A stretch of 64,000 nucleotides of DNA, taken from assembly GCF_011058155.1 (NCBI RefSeq), contig NZ_JAALFC010000007.1, positions 45,734-109,733 on the forward strand. Reading direction: 5' to 3'. Shown in pieces: positions 52,376 through 60,895 of this stretch. The notes under the pieces were generated by a model that was not told where the DNA came from, did no database searches, and worked only from the letters and a program-made list of their open reading frames with translations. The stretch is from Litoribacterium kuwaitense (GTDB lineage Bacteria; Bacillota; Bacilli; Bacillales; DSM-28697). A program made the position numbers and the translations under genes. Positions within the stretch are counted from its first letter, which is position 1, and each line of letters opens with the position of its first letter.

Positions 52376-53470
52376 TTGGATAAAGTGTCGACAAAGATGA
52401 TTGAGTCGGCAGCGATTTACTACGCCGTTATCTTTCTTTTAATCGTCTCGATTCTTATATCAGCCGTTTATTCTGTCTCTATTGGTCAAGTGTCTATCCC
52501 TTTCCGGCAATCGATGGAGATTGTGCTGCACACGTTAACAAATGGTTGGCTAGGCTCGATGGATCTTGTCGAAAGCGACTCCTTTATGAATATCATTGCA
52601 CAAATTAGAATGCCTCGAGTGATCTTTGCCCTTCTTATCGGCATGGGGCTTACATTATGTGGAGTGGTCATGCAAGCGGTCGTGCAAAACCCACTGGCAG
52701 ATCCATATATTCTCGGGATTTCATCAGGAGCTTCTCTTGGGGCGACATTTGCGATCCTAGTCGGTATAGGCAGTGGAACTTTCCTGTCCCACATCGGCAT
52801 CGCATCAGGTGCTTTCGCCGGCGCGATAATCACCTCAATTGCGGTGCTTGTCTTATCAAGCATCGGTGGAAAGGCTACTTCCGTAAAGCTCGTCCTTTCA
52901 GGGGTCGTGATTGGTGCTTTATGTGGCTCTTTTTCAAGTCTGATTATCTTCTTTGCCAACGATGCAGAAGGGATTAAGTCGGTTACGTTCTGGTCAATGG
53001 GGAGCCTCGCTTCGGCTGCCTGGAGCAAAGTGCCGATCATGACTGTTGTCATTTTGCTTGGGTGCTTCCTGTTTCTTTTCCAATATCGTGTGCTCAACAC
53101 GATGCTGCTAGGTGATGAATCAGCCATTACCCTTGGAATTAATTTAAGTACTTTCCGTAAGCTTTATATGATTGGTGCTGCCCTGATCACCGGTACTATG
53201 GTCGCTTTCTCAGGCATGATTGGCTTTGTTGGTTTAATCATTCCTCATATATGCAGAGGGATTTTCGGCTCAGACCATAAACGTCTGATGCCGGGAGCAT
53301 TGTTATTAGGAGGATTGTTTTTAGGAGGATTGTTTTTAATTTGGGCAGACATCCTCTCAAGAATAGCCCTCAACAATGTCGAGCTTCCCATCGGCATTAT
53401 TACATCCGTGATCGGGTCGCCATTATTCATCTATATGATTGTGAAAAAAGGCTACAACTTCGGAGGGTGA
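52376..53470 (+). CDS. FecCD-family siderophore importer permease
   Basis: 364 residues and about nine helices. RMPRVIFALLIGMGLTLCGV, QNPLADPYILGISSGASLG and GLIIPHICRGIFGSDHK are family signatures. The TTG at 52376 has GGAGG seven bases upstream; GTG 52370 is too close to it. Near residue 310 a short tandem repetition (LLLGGLFLGGLFLIW) is seen. It is the first gene of a Fur-controlled operon. Confidence 0.9.
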   Translation: MDKVSTKMIESAAIYYAVIFLLIVSILISAVYSVSIGQVSIPFRQSMEIVLHTLTNGWLGSMDLVESDSFMNIIAQIRMPRVIFALLIGMGLTLCGVVMQAVVQNPLADPYILGISSGASLGATFAILVGIGSGTFLSHIGIASGAFAGAIITSIAVLVLSSIGGKATSVKLVLSGVVIGALCGSFSSLIIFFANDAEGIKSVTFWSMGSLASAAWSKVPIMTVVILLGCFLFLFQYRVLNTMLLGDESAITLGINLSTFRKLYMIGAALITGTMVAFSGMIGFVGLIIPHICRGIFGSDHKRLMPGALLLGGLFLGGLFLIWADILSRIALNNVELPIGIITSVIGSPLFIYMIVKKGYNFGG

Positions 53471-53473
53471 ACA

Positions 53474-54235
53474 ATGGAATTAGTTGCAAAAGATATGAGT
53501 GTCACAATTAGTAAAAAGGACATCGTCAACAATTGTTCAATTTTAGTGAAACAACAGCAGTTTGTCGGTCTGATCGGACCAAATGGATGTGGAAAATCGA
53601 CATTATTAAAAAGCATTTATAAAAGCTTAGCTCCTCGACACGGCAGCGTCCATTTAGATGATCTTAACGTATTAAAGGCGTCCGAAAAAAAAGTATCACA
53701 GCAGTTAGGAGTTGTCGGTCAATTTAATGAAATGAGCTTTGACTTAACTGTTCAGCAGATGGTCTTACTTGGTAGAACGCCGCATAAAAAAATGCTTGAA
53801 CGAGATCGGCAGGACGATTTGGACATTATCGATCAGGCATTATCGCAAACGAATCTCCTTGATTATAAAGACCGGAGCTTTTTATCATTGTCAGGCGGTG
53901 AAAAACAACGTGTCATTTTAGCGAGAACCATCGCCCAACAGCCGCAATTTTTAATTTTAGATGAACCGACAAATCATTTAGATATTCGCTATCAGCTAGA
54001 AATTTTAACATGTGTCAAGGAACTACATATCGGCGTACTCGCTGCTCTCCATGACTTAGAGACAGCCGCCCATTACTGTGATTACGTGTATGCAATGAAG
54101 AATGGTGAAGTGTATGCGCACGGCACACCTGAAGAAGTGTTAACACCTGAAACGATTGAAGCTCTATATCAAATTAAATGCCAAACATACGTCAATCCAA
54201 TTACTCATGGTTTAGGTTTTGTATATGGCTTATAA
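53474..54235 (+). CDS. Siderophore importer ATPase, FecE family
   Basis: 253 residues. Walker A is GPNGCGKST (about 35-43), signature LSGGEKQRV, Walker B FLILDEPTNHLD and H-loop LHDLE. It begins three bases after the permease stop. It pairs with the permease at 52376 and the lipoprotein at 54248. Confidence 0.91.
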   Translation: MELVAKDMSVTISKKDIVNNCSILVKQQQFVGLIGPNGCGKSTLLKSIYKSLAPRHGSVHLDDLNVLKASEKKVSQQLGVVGQFNEMSFDLTVQQMVLLGRTPHKKMLERDRQDDLDIIDQALSQTNLLDYKDRSFLSLSGGEKQRVILARTIAQQPQFLILDEPTNHLDIRYQLEILTCVKELHIGVLAALHDLETAAHYCDYVYAMKNGEVYAHGTPEEVLTPETIEALYQIKCQTYVNPITHGLGFVYGL

Positions 54236-54247
54236 TGCAGGAGAACA

Positions 54248-55273
54248 ATGATGAAAAGTTTATTCTATGGAGCAGCGGTTGCAATCGCTCTTACATTAAC
54301 AGCTTGTGGTGTCTCAACGAACGACCGTACCGAAGCAGAACCAGACGTAAAACCTAATGCGCACTACCCCGTAACGATGCAAAATTATACAAAACCGGAA
54401 GGCGCCAATGCTTGGAAAGAAAAAGACCAAGTGTTTAAACAAGCTCCTGAGCGTATTATGGTGAATACCCGACCCGCTGCAGAAATTCTATTGCATTTAG
54501 GGTTAGGCGACAAGATCGTCGGCGTAGGTGCGAGCTTCGGAATTCCAGACAAAGAAGTTGAAGAAGAGTACGAAAAATTAAATATTCTTAGTGAAGAATA
54601 TGTCGGTAAGGAAGTCACGCTTGGAACAGATCCAGACTTTGTTTACGGGCGAGGAGGTTTATTTGAAAGCGCTGAATGGGGTGTTGGGACTGTAGACAGC
54701 CTGAACGATCTCGGAATTAAGACGTACGCGCTTGAGTCTTCCATTCCCGGCGGTACGTATGAATCACTCTATCAAGATATTGAAAATCTCGGTACCATTT
54801 TTAATGTACAAGATAAAGCCTCTAAATTTATGAACAAATTAAAGGAAAAACAAGCAAAGATTACGTCAAAACTTGAAAGTATTGACGAGAAAAAAACGTT
54901 TGTGTATTTGCATATGAGTAATCCCGACGAAGTAAATGTATATCCAGCTGGAGATGAAACTTTTTTCAACGACGCATTTAACATGATTAATATGGAGAAT
55001 ATTTACAAAGGAGAAACCGGTGAAGTGAGTATTGAAACACTCATTGAAGATGACCCAGATATTTTCATTCTCCCCATTTTAAACTCTAATAAAGCTGCTG
55101 TTGAAGACATCAAAGACGCCCTTTATGCAAATCCAAAATTATCAAGCATGAAAGCCATTAAAAACAGGCAAATCTATAGTGTGGATTACAACTATCTATT
55201 TGGTTACAGCTATAACACCATCGACGGTATGGAAATGTTAGCAAAAGAAGTCTATCCAGACCTTTTTAATTGA
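54248..55273 (+). CDS. Siderophore-binding lipoprotein (FecB family)
   Basis: 341 residues. The signal peptide MMKSLFYGAAVAIALTLTAC gives Cys 20 as the lipid site. The type III binding fold is seen in RIMVNTRPAAEILLHLGLGD, GTDPDFVYGRGG, and SIETLIEDDPDIFILP. The closely spaced ATG codons at 54248 and 54251 follow AGGAGAAC. It probably binds ferric siderophores; the exact ligand is unknown. It is the last gene of the Fur-controlled operon. The following 210 bp show no feature. Confidence 0.9.
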   Translation: MMKSLFYGAAVAIALTLTACGVSTNDRTEAEPDVKPNAHYPVTMQNYTKPEGANAWKEKDQVFKQAPERIMVNTRPAAEILLHLGLGDKIVGVGASFGIPDKEVEEEYEKLNILSEEYVGKEVTLGTDPDFVYGRGGLFESAEWGVGTVDSLNDLGIKTYALESSIPGGTYESLYQDIENLGTIFNVQDKASKFMNKLKEKQAKITSKLESIDEKKTFVYLHMSNPDEVNVYPAGDETFFNDAFNMINMENIYKGETGEVSIETLIEDDPDIFILPILNSNKAAVEDIKDALYANPKLSSMKAIKNRQIYSVDYNYLFGYSYNTIDGMEMLAKEVYPDLFN

Positions 55274-55485
55274 TCACACAAGCTGTCTAAATCATGTAGT
55301 AGCAATCGTTTCATTAACCGGCTTAAAAAAAACGAATGATTCTCCTTATTCATCGCATACATTTACATTGTCAGACCTCTGTTGCCAATTAAAATATAAT
55401 CAATCGAACATTTTACCCTTGTTTCTTTATGAAAATCTTGGCAGAATTAAAAAAGTAACACTTTGATATATAGGGAGGGATGAAT

Positions 55486-55809
55486 ATGGGAGAACAGCCT
55501 TTGCCAAAATCGTCCACTGGCTTGGATCCTAAGGTAGCTGGATTGTTATGCTATCTCGGTGTCTTTATTACGGGGATTATCTTTTTTATCATTGAAAAGG
55601 AAAGCCGGTACGTCAAGTTTCATGCGATGCAATCGATAGTTGTCTTTGGTGCGCTGACCGTTCTAAGCTTTATTCCGCTTGTCGGGTTTATCGTTTACTT
55701 TGTTCAGCTCGTTGCTTGGATCGCGCTCATGGTCTTAGCTTATCAAGGCAACTGGACGAAAGTACCTTTTGCTGGTGACATCGCTGAAAAGCAATCTGCT
55801 AGCTTCTAA
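55486..55809 (+). CDS. DUF4870-type small membrane protein
   Basis: About 107 residues. DPKVAGLLCYLGVFITGIIF, IEKESRYVKFHAMQSIVVFG and a third helix pair near the end match the DUF4870 family, whose function is unknown. ATG 55486 is preferred (GGGAGGG six bases before); an in-frame ATG lies at 55480. Confidence 0.85.
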   Translation: MGEQPLPKSSTGLDPKVAGLLCYLGVFITGIIFFIIEKESRYVKFHAMQSIVVFGALTVLSFIPLVGFIVYFVQLVAWIALMVLAYQGNWTKVPFAGDIAEKQSASF

Positions 55810-55814
55810 TAACG

Positions 55815-55877
55815 CTAAAACCTCCTTTTCGTGAGGTTTCAGAGTGTAGGCAAAGTCTTTCCAGGCTTTCCCTACAC
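55815..55877 (+). terminator. Tandem terminator hairpins after the DUF4870 gene
   Basis: A first stem AAACCTC/GAGGTTT is followed by GAGTGTAGG...CCTACACTC and a T-run. The second hairpin shares its GTGTAGGCAAA arm with the terminator at 14275. Confidence 0.8.
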
Positions 55878-56127
55878 TCTTTTTTAGAGAAAGCAATATT
55901 TTCAACCTGGCTTGTAAACGTTTGTCACGGTAGTAAAAGTGCGAAGAAAACCTTCATTCATGAAAGGACGAGCCAGCCGAAAACGGCGGACGCGATCGTT
56001 TGCTCACAGGCTAAACTACTGCCATCTTATTGAGGTTTTTTTACATTTCATTGATTATAAACGTTTAACCTCGGGCAATCTAAGGGTATGCGAAAAGCAA
56101 GTCTATTTTGCAGAAAGGGTGAGCAGC

Positions 56128-56409
56128 ATGGCAACAATGACGGTTGGACTACAAATATTACCGAACGGAAAAGATGCCCACACACATGGAGGGATCGATC
56201 ACATTCTCGATGTCGTGAAAGGCTCCGGTCTTTCCTATGTTATTGGTCCTATGGAAACAGTCATTGAAGGTGAGCTTCATGAAGTGATGTCCGTCGTGCA
56301 AAAAGCGCAGCAAGTTTGTGTGGATGCTCCAGATGTCGAAGAATTTTCCGCAACCATAAAAACGCACTATTGTGCTTCTGGCATATCGATTGAAGAAAAG
56401 ACGAAGTAA
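56128..56409 (+). CDS. Thiamine-binding family protein (YqgV/MTH1187, DUF77)
   Basis: 93 residues with the small ferredoxin-like fold. VGLQILPNGKDAHTHGGIDH, YVIGPMETVIEGELHEVM and the C-terminal part align with YqgV-like proteins, some of which bind thiamine. ATG 56128 has AAAGGGTGAGC before it. The frame reaching back to 55939 has no support. Confidence 0.86.
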   Translation: MATMTVGLQILPNGKDAHTHGGIDHILDVVKGSGLSYVIGPMETVIEGELHEVMSVVQKAQQVCVDAPDVEEFSATIKTHYCASGISIEEKTK

Positions 56410-56512
56410 ACAATAAGACAGGCTCCCTCTCCTATCGGGAGCCTAAATCATTTTAGCTTCTTCTCGCCTGTCCCGCCCTAGCCTCTTCAGCGTTCACAAG
56501 TATTTCATCCAC

Positions 56513-57142
56513 TTACACGGAGAAGATCGCTTGTATACCTGCAAGCAGCTCTGCAAAATAACGCTCTGAATGCTGGACAAACGCTTCTTTACCAGCTTCT
56601 CTTCTACACGAAACGACTTGATTCGTCTTTTCATCGACCACGGCACCCACTAGTTGAATAGAGTGATTTTGCCCTTTCCAAAGCGCAGCAACATGTTCTC
56701 CATTCGCCCAAAAGAACCCAGACACTTCTTCTTTTTGAAAACGGAACTGTGACAGGTCGGCTTTTTTTGGATACAGATACACATGACACCACTCACGATC
56801 GGTCATTTCCTTACTATTCAGCTCCTCAGGTATGACGCCAACCTTGACAAGCTCCTTGAAATGAACTTTTAGCCCTAATTCCTCCTCCATTTCTCGGACA
56901 CCATGTTCCACTGTCTCATCTGCCAGCAAATGACCTGCTACCGAAATGTCGTACAACCCCGGGTAATCCTTTTTCTCCATACATCGTTGCTGGAAACCAA
57001 TGTACACGACTCCATCTTCCTCATAGACGAGCCAGCAATGAAATGTCTCGTGCCATAAACCATCACGGTGCACACACTCTCTCGAAGCCGTACCGATCGC
57101 TTCACGTTGCTCATTAAAAACTGTCAATTTTTCGTCTTCCAT
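56513..57142 (-). CDS. Nudix hydrolase (IPP-isomerase/YfcD-like)
   Basis: 209 residues. The Nudix box is complete: GHLLADETVEHGVREMEEEL followed by GL (about 68-90), with Glu ligands for the metal. The N-terminal start (FNEQREAIGTASRECVHRDG, LWHETFHCWLV) is typical of the subgroup related to isopentenyl-diphosphate isomerase, but the real substrate is a nucleotide or other diphosphate. ATG 57142 follows GAGCGG, a weak site. Confidence 0.86.
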   Translation of the reverse strand: MEDEKLTVFNEQREAIGTASRECVHRDGLWHETFHCWLVYEEDGVVYIGFQQRCMEKKDYPGLYDISVAGHLLADETVEHGVREMEEELGLKVHFKELVKVGVIPEELNSKEMTDREWCHVYLYPKKADLSQFRFQKEEVSGFFWANGEHVAALWKGQNHSIQLVGAVVDEKTNQVVSCRREAGKEAFVQHSERYFAELLAGIQAIFSV

Positions 57143-57196
57143 CCGCTCATGCCCCCCCGTCCATTATTTAGCTCATCCCCTACGGTATGCGCAGAA

Positions 57197-57231
57197 AAAG
57201 GTTCGGAAAAAGAATTTCCGAACCTTTGTAT
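57197..57231. terminator. Terminator after the fatty acid desaturase gene
   Basis: AAAGGTTCGGAAA pairs with TTTCCGAACCTTT around a short loop. It lies just after the desaturase stop on the minus strand. Confidence 0.8.
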
Positions 57232-57239
57232 CGTTCTAT

Positions 57240-58325
57240 TTATTTTTTCATTGTATCATTTGACGAGTCGTCGTCGTTTTTAATGTTTCTATATTTAATA
57301 TTTTTCGGATCAAGCCCATTGCGTAGTGACCCGTAAACGTGTTGACGGTTTGGATCAATGAGCTCGGTTTGCTTAAAATACACCCTAGGCGTCTGATAAA
57401 GTGCGAGCAACGCCTCTCCAAGGGGCATTTCATTGTATCGATCGGGCCACTTTTCTTTCAAGTGCTGCTTAATGATCGGATAATACTTAGCACTCATCCC
57501 AGGAAAAAGGTGGTGCTCAGTATGGTGTGAAAAATTAAAATGAATCACGTCCACCCATTTAGGCACATTGACAGATAAGCTGTTGACGAGCGGATCATTC
57601 ACATCTCCTAAAGGGTTTAACCGATGGTTTGTAGAAATATATGCCATGACAATAAAGTTAGCAATAAGAAGCGGAATCAGGTATATATAGAGCCATTTTT
57701 CAAAGCCAAGGGCGAACAAAAGACCGATCCACGCAGCCCAAGGTAATATAAACTGCATCCAGACGCTTTTTTGTTCTTCCCGTTTAAAGGACTTAATGTA
57801 TTTGATAAACATTTTTGTCGAATGAAAAGAAAAGGTAATCGCCAGTGACGCAAACGCAATGACCGCTCGAATCGGAAACGGAATACGGTACAATAAGCGC
57901 GTCAATCGACGCTTATGAACCTGATCATAACTGAGCCACGAATCAGGGTCTTCATCATCATGCTGCGTATGAACATGGTGACCGCGGTTGTGCCACATTC
58001 TCCAAAGCTTAGGCCCAGTGCTTAATGGCCAAAATGCAACAGCTCCCAAAAAATTTCGTAGCCAACGCTTTTTGACAATCGCTCCATGCAAAATTTCATG
58101 ACCAAGAAATCCTAGACCTGCAAAGCATGCGCCAAGCAATGCTGCGCCTAATAGATTCAGCGTAATGTGCAAATCAAACCAGCCCATCAGAAAAGCAATG
58201 GCTAAAGTAATGACCAAATAAGCGGCGCCACCCCATAATCTTTGTGGGACAGGTTTAAACGCTTTCTTCGGCAAGTGAGGTGCTATATGTCTCGCATACC
58301 ATCCAGGTTTGTGTAATGTTGTCAT
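57240..58325 (-). CDS. Membrane fatty acid desaturase
   Basis: 361 residues with paired membrane helices and the three histidine boxes of di-iron acyl desaturases: GHEILHG (about 92-98), HNRGHHVHTQ (about 130) and HHTEHHLFPG (about 268-277). Such enzymes introduce a double bond into membrane lipid acyl chains, often on cold shock. No DesK/DesR pair is nearby. The ATG at 58325 is preceded only by a weak ribosome site. A hairpin with a T-run lies upstream. Confidence 0.9.
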   Translation of the reverse strand: MTTLHKPGWYARHIAPHLPKKAFKPVPQRLWGGAAYLVITLAIAFLMGWFDLHITLNLLGAALLGACFAGLGFLGHEILHGAIVKKRWLRNFLGAVAFWPLSTGPKLWRMWHNRGHHVHTQHDDEDPDSWLSYDQVHKRRLTRLLYRIPFPIRAVIAFASLAITFSFHSTKMFIKYIKSFKREEQKSVWMQFILPWAAWIGLLFALGFEKWLYIYLIPLLIANFIVMAYISTNHRLNPLGDVNDPLVNSLSVNVPKWVDVIHFNFSHHTEHHLFPGMSAKYYPIIKQHLKEKWPDRYNEMPLGEALLALYQTPRVYFKQTELIDPNRQHVYGSLRNGLDPKNIKYRNIKNDDDSSNDTMKK

Positions 58326-58401
58326 CTGTATAGGCTTCAGGTTTCCCTGAGGCTCAATCCCCCTTTGCGTGATGAAATCACACGCACGCCACCCGTATCC
58401 A

Positions 58402-58443
58402 TAAAAAAGGACGGCCTGTTGCTAAGATCAGACCGTCCTTCGT
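58402..58443 (-). terminator. Intrinsic terminator upstream of the desaturase gene
   Basis: AAGGACGG (58407-58414) pairs with CCGTCCTT (58433-58440). On the minus strand a T-run follows, so this would stop a leftward transcript about 75 bp before the desaturase start. It may be an attenuator in the desaturase leader or the end of a short antisense RNA from the 58.45-58.65 kb region. Confidence 0.6.
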
Positions 58444-58645
58444 TCAACATACTTTAAACGTTCATGTGTGTATAATTAATTATATCATATGTTAAGGTGT
58501 TTCGCCTGAAAAAAAACATCCAATTTAAGCAACTTTTTTGCATCTTTATGCCATTTAAAAAAGTGGCTGCACGGCGATTTCCGTGAGCTCTTTCTCCTTT
58601 CAAGGTATACTAACCTTAGCTCACTTAAAGAAAGGAGATCATTTT

Positions 58646-60019
58646 GTGGCACAATCTTTACCAAGACCTCAAGTTGTTGTCGCAGGTGCAAGCAGTTCCG
58701 TTGGCAAGCATTTACTTCAGCCTTTGTCTAACTTATATGATGTAACTGCACTCTCAAGGAGTGGCTTGAACCGTGGAAATATCCCTCACCTTACGTGGCG
58801 CTCGTGCGATCTGTTTTCTGTAAAAGATGCAGAGCGATCATTGCAGAACGCTGACTACGCCGTGTATTTAGTGCACTCTCGTAACTCTAATGCAACACTG
58901 ACACAAGCCCGATATGAGGATATGGATCTTATTCTCGCTGACAATTTTGCCCGGGCAGCAAAGAAGCATCACGTCAAGCAAATCATTTATCTTATTGAAC
59001 ACATTCCGGAAAGCCCCGCGAAACAAAGACGGTATGAAAAGAGCCGACTTGAAGTCGAGCAAGTGCTGCGCGCATATGGCACTCCCGTCACAACGATACG
59101 TACAGAGGCAATCATTGGACGACAGTCGGCTCTCATGTCCACAGTGGAACATTGGATTCAGTCTCGCCCTTTCATCTTGCTCCCATCTACGACAGAAACT
59201 TACGGTTGTCCTGTAACAATGGATGAAGTCATTCATACTATTTTAGCATCTTTAGGAAGTAAGGATATGTTTTCCAAAAACGTGCAACTTACAGGCTCTG
59301 AAGCCATCACCTATCGCGAACTGATTCTTCGTACAGCTGCATCGATGAAGGTCAATAAATATTGGATCAGCCTGCCGATTCGAATGGCAAAACGATGGGG
59401 AAGCTCCCAAAGCCTGACAACACCCCTTTTAAGCAGTCACGAACAAGTAGAAAAAAACGTGCCGCTGAACGAGGCCATTCGACAAGCGACCGTTAAAACA
59501 ACGGGAAATGCCATTGCAAAACCCGGTCATCGTCACACTCCCTCCGTCCGTTCAGTACAAAGAGTCCCTTTCTCTCATCATTGTCAAGCAAGCGGGATAG
59601 CACATGATTATATGCATTGGCTGGCTCGAGTTGGACGACCTCTTTTGCGAACACAGGCCGAAGGAAACAAATATGCGATTTACGGCATTGGAATCAAGGA
59701 GCCACTCCTGACGCTTACATTTTGTGCTGAGTGGAGCACGCCCACCAGAGCGTTGTACACAATCAGTGGCGGACTGTTTGCTGCTGTCGATCAGCACCAA
59801 TATGGCCGGATGGAATTCCGCCACATTCCTCACTCGGAGCAAGGCTTAATCGCTATACACGACTTCCAGCCCTCTTTGCCATGGACGTTATATAAATACA
59901 CCCAGGCAAAAGTCCATTTACTCGTCATGCACTTATTTAAAGCACACTTACACAAAAAAATGACTCACCATTCAAAAACGCGGAAACGCCCCCGCCCGGC
60001 TGGTCTTCGCATGTCTTGA
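58646..60019 (+). CDS. NAD(P)-binding SDR-like protein with C-terminal domain
   Basis: 457 residues from GTG 58646, which has AAAGGAGATC. The N-terminal half is an atypical SDR/NmrA domain (VVVAGASSSVGKHLL; YLVHSRNS; IIYLIEH; TTIRTEAIIG). After about residue 280 a second domain with no recognised family follows (YMHWLARVGRPLL, YAIYGIGIKEPLLTLTF), then a basic tail. It looks like a fusion; some actinobacterial and firmicute proteins join such a domain to a polyketide- or lipid-related C-terminal region. The function is unknown. Confidence 0.75.
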   Translation: MAQSLPRPQVVVAGASSSVGKHLLQPLSNLYDVTALSRSGLNRGNIPHLTWRSCDLFSVKDAERSLQNADYAVYLVHSRNSNATLTQARYEDMDLILADNFARAAKKHHVKQIIYLIEHIPESPAKQRRYEKSRLEVEQVLRAYGTPVTTIRTEAIIGRQSALMSTVEHWIQSRPFILLPSTTETYGCPVTMDEVIHTILASLGSKDMFSKNVQLTGSEAITYRELILRTAASMKVNKYWISLPIRMAKRWGSSQSLTTPLLSSHEQVEKNVPLNEAIRQATVKTTGNAIAKPGHRHTPSVRSVQRVPFSHHCQASGIAHDYMHWLARVGRPLLRTQAEGNKYAIYGIGIKEPLLTLTFCAEWSTPTRALYTISGGLFAAVDQHQYGRMEFRHIPHSEQGLIAIHDFQPSLPWTLYKYTQAKVHLLVMHLFKAHLHKKMTHHSKTRKRPRPAGLRMS

Positions 60020-60152
60020 TAACGTGTAGCAGGAGCATCTTATGATTCAATCGATAAGATGCTTCAATATGCTTTAAATCTCTCTTGTTTCTCCATGGAA
60101 TCAAGTGGTGATGTGCTGTCCATATCAACAATGGAAAAGTATGAAGAAAAGT

Positions 60153-60668
60153 TCACATCAGTCGCGCTTTTTTTAAAAGAATGTTTGAAGCAGAAATCAA
60201 TGCCTTTCGCATGACCTCCTGCATCATTACGACGTCCCAAGCCCATAATTGCGTTCTGTTAAACCACGCATAAGCGGGCGATATGCTATATTCTTTCGTC
60301 CTTTCATCCATCTTCTCTTCTGCAAAAAGAACCCATTCACTATTCACTTCGACAAATGGGCTGTCGTCTAATGAATACCTCACGAGAACTTGTGGAAAAC
60401 GATAAGCGCATGTCGCCAATGACCTCTTCGTGCACTTTGGCATGTCTTCCGCTGCATTGCAGGCTTTCTCCCATGACTCGTGAACATTCATTGTCGCTCT
60501 CGGTGCCTCAGTCATTTTCCACTGCAACACATACCTTAATCCAGACAAATCTCCTTCTGGCTGTCCATAAAATACATCCTTGCGACGTTTGGCAGAATCA
60601 TATAACCGATCAATGGCTTTCTGAACCGATTCAAGATCCCAATCCGACTGTTTTTTCGCTACGTTCAT
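60153..60668 (-). CDS. Hypothetical protein of 171 residues
   Basis: ATG 60668 opens MNVAKKQSDWDLESVQKAID, a soluble, mixed alpha/beta sequence with many Trp and Tyr (YVLQWKM, EVNSEWVLFAEEKMD, AWFNRTQLWAWDVV). No signal peptide, membrane helix or known motif is seen. An AAAGGAGCCC site precedes the ATG. It sits alone between two unrelated genes and its family is not recognised. Confidence 0.65.
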   Translation of the reverse strand: MNVAKKQSDWDLESVQKAIDRLYDSAKRRKDVFYGQPEGDLSGLRYVLQWKMTEAPRATMNVHESWEKACNAAEDMPKCTKRSLATCAYRFPQVLVRYSLDDSPFVEVNSEWVLFAEEKMDERTKEYSISPAYAWFNRTQLWAWDVVMMQEVMRKALISASNILLKKARLM

Positions 60669-60837
60669 TCATATGGGCTCCTTTTCACCTTCACCTAGAC
60701 CTATAGGCGAAGCTGCTTATTGGTGTTTTAATCGTACTTGATAAAAGAGTCACCCCGGCAGTGAAAGGAGTCATCAATCAAGGTCATAATTGGCGTGACC
60801 TGTTTGTTACACTCTCACTTCCCTTACGCCCACAAAA

Positions 60838-60876
60838 TAAAAAACTTGACCCGCTATCGTTTGAGCGAATCAAGCT
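60838..60876 (-). terminator. Terminator after the MFS gene
   Basis: On the minus strand CTTGAttCGCT pairs with AGCGggTCAAG and a T-rich tract (TTTTTTATTTT) follows, 20 bp beyond the MFS stop. Confidence 0.7.
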
Positions 60877-60895
60877 TCAGTTTCTTGGAATATAG

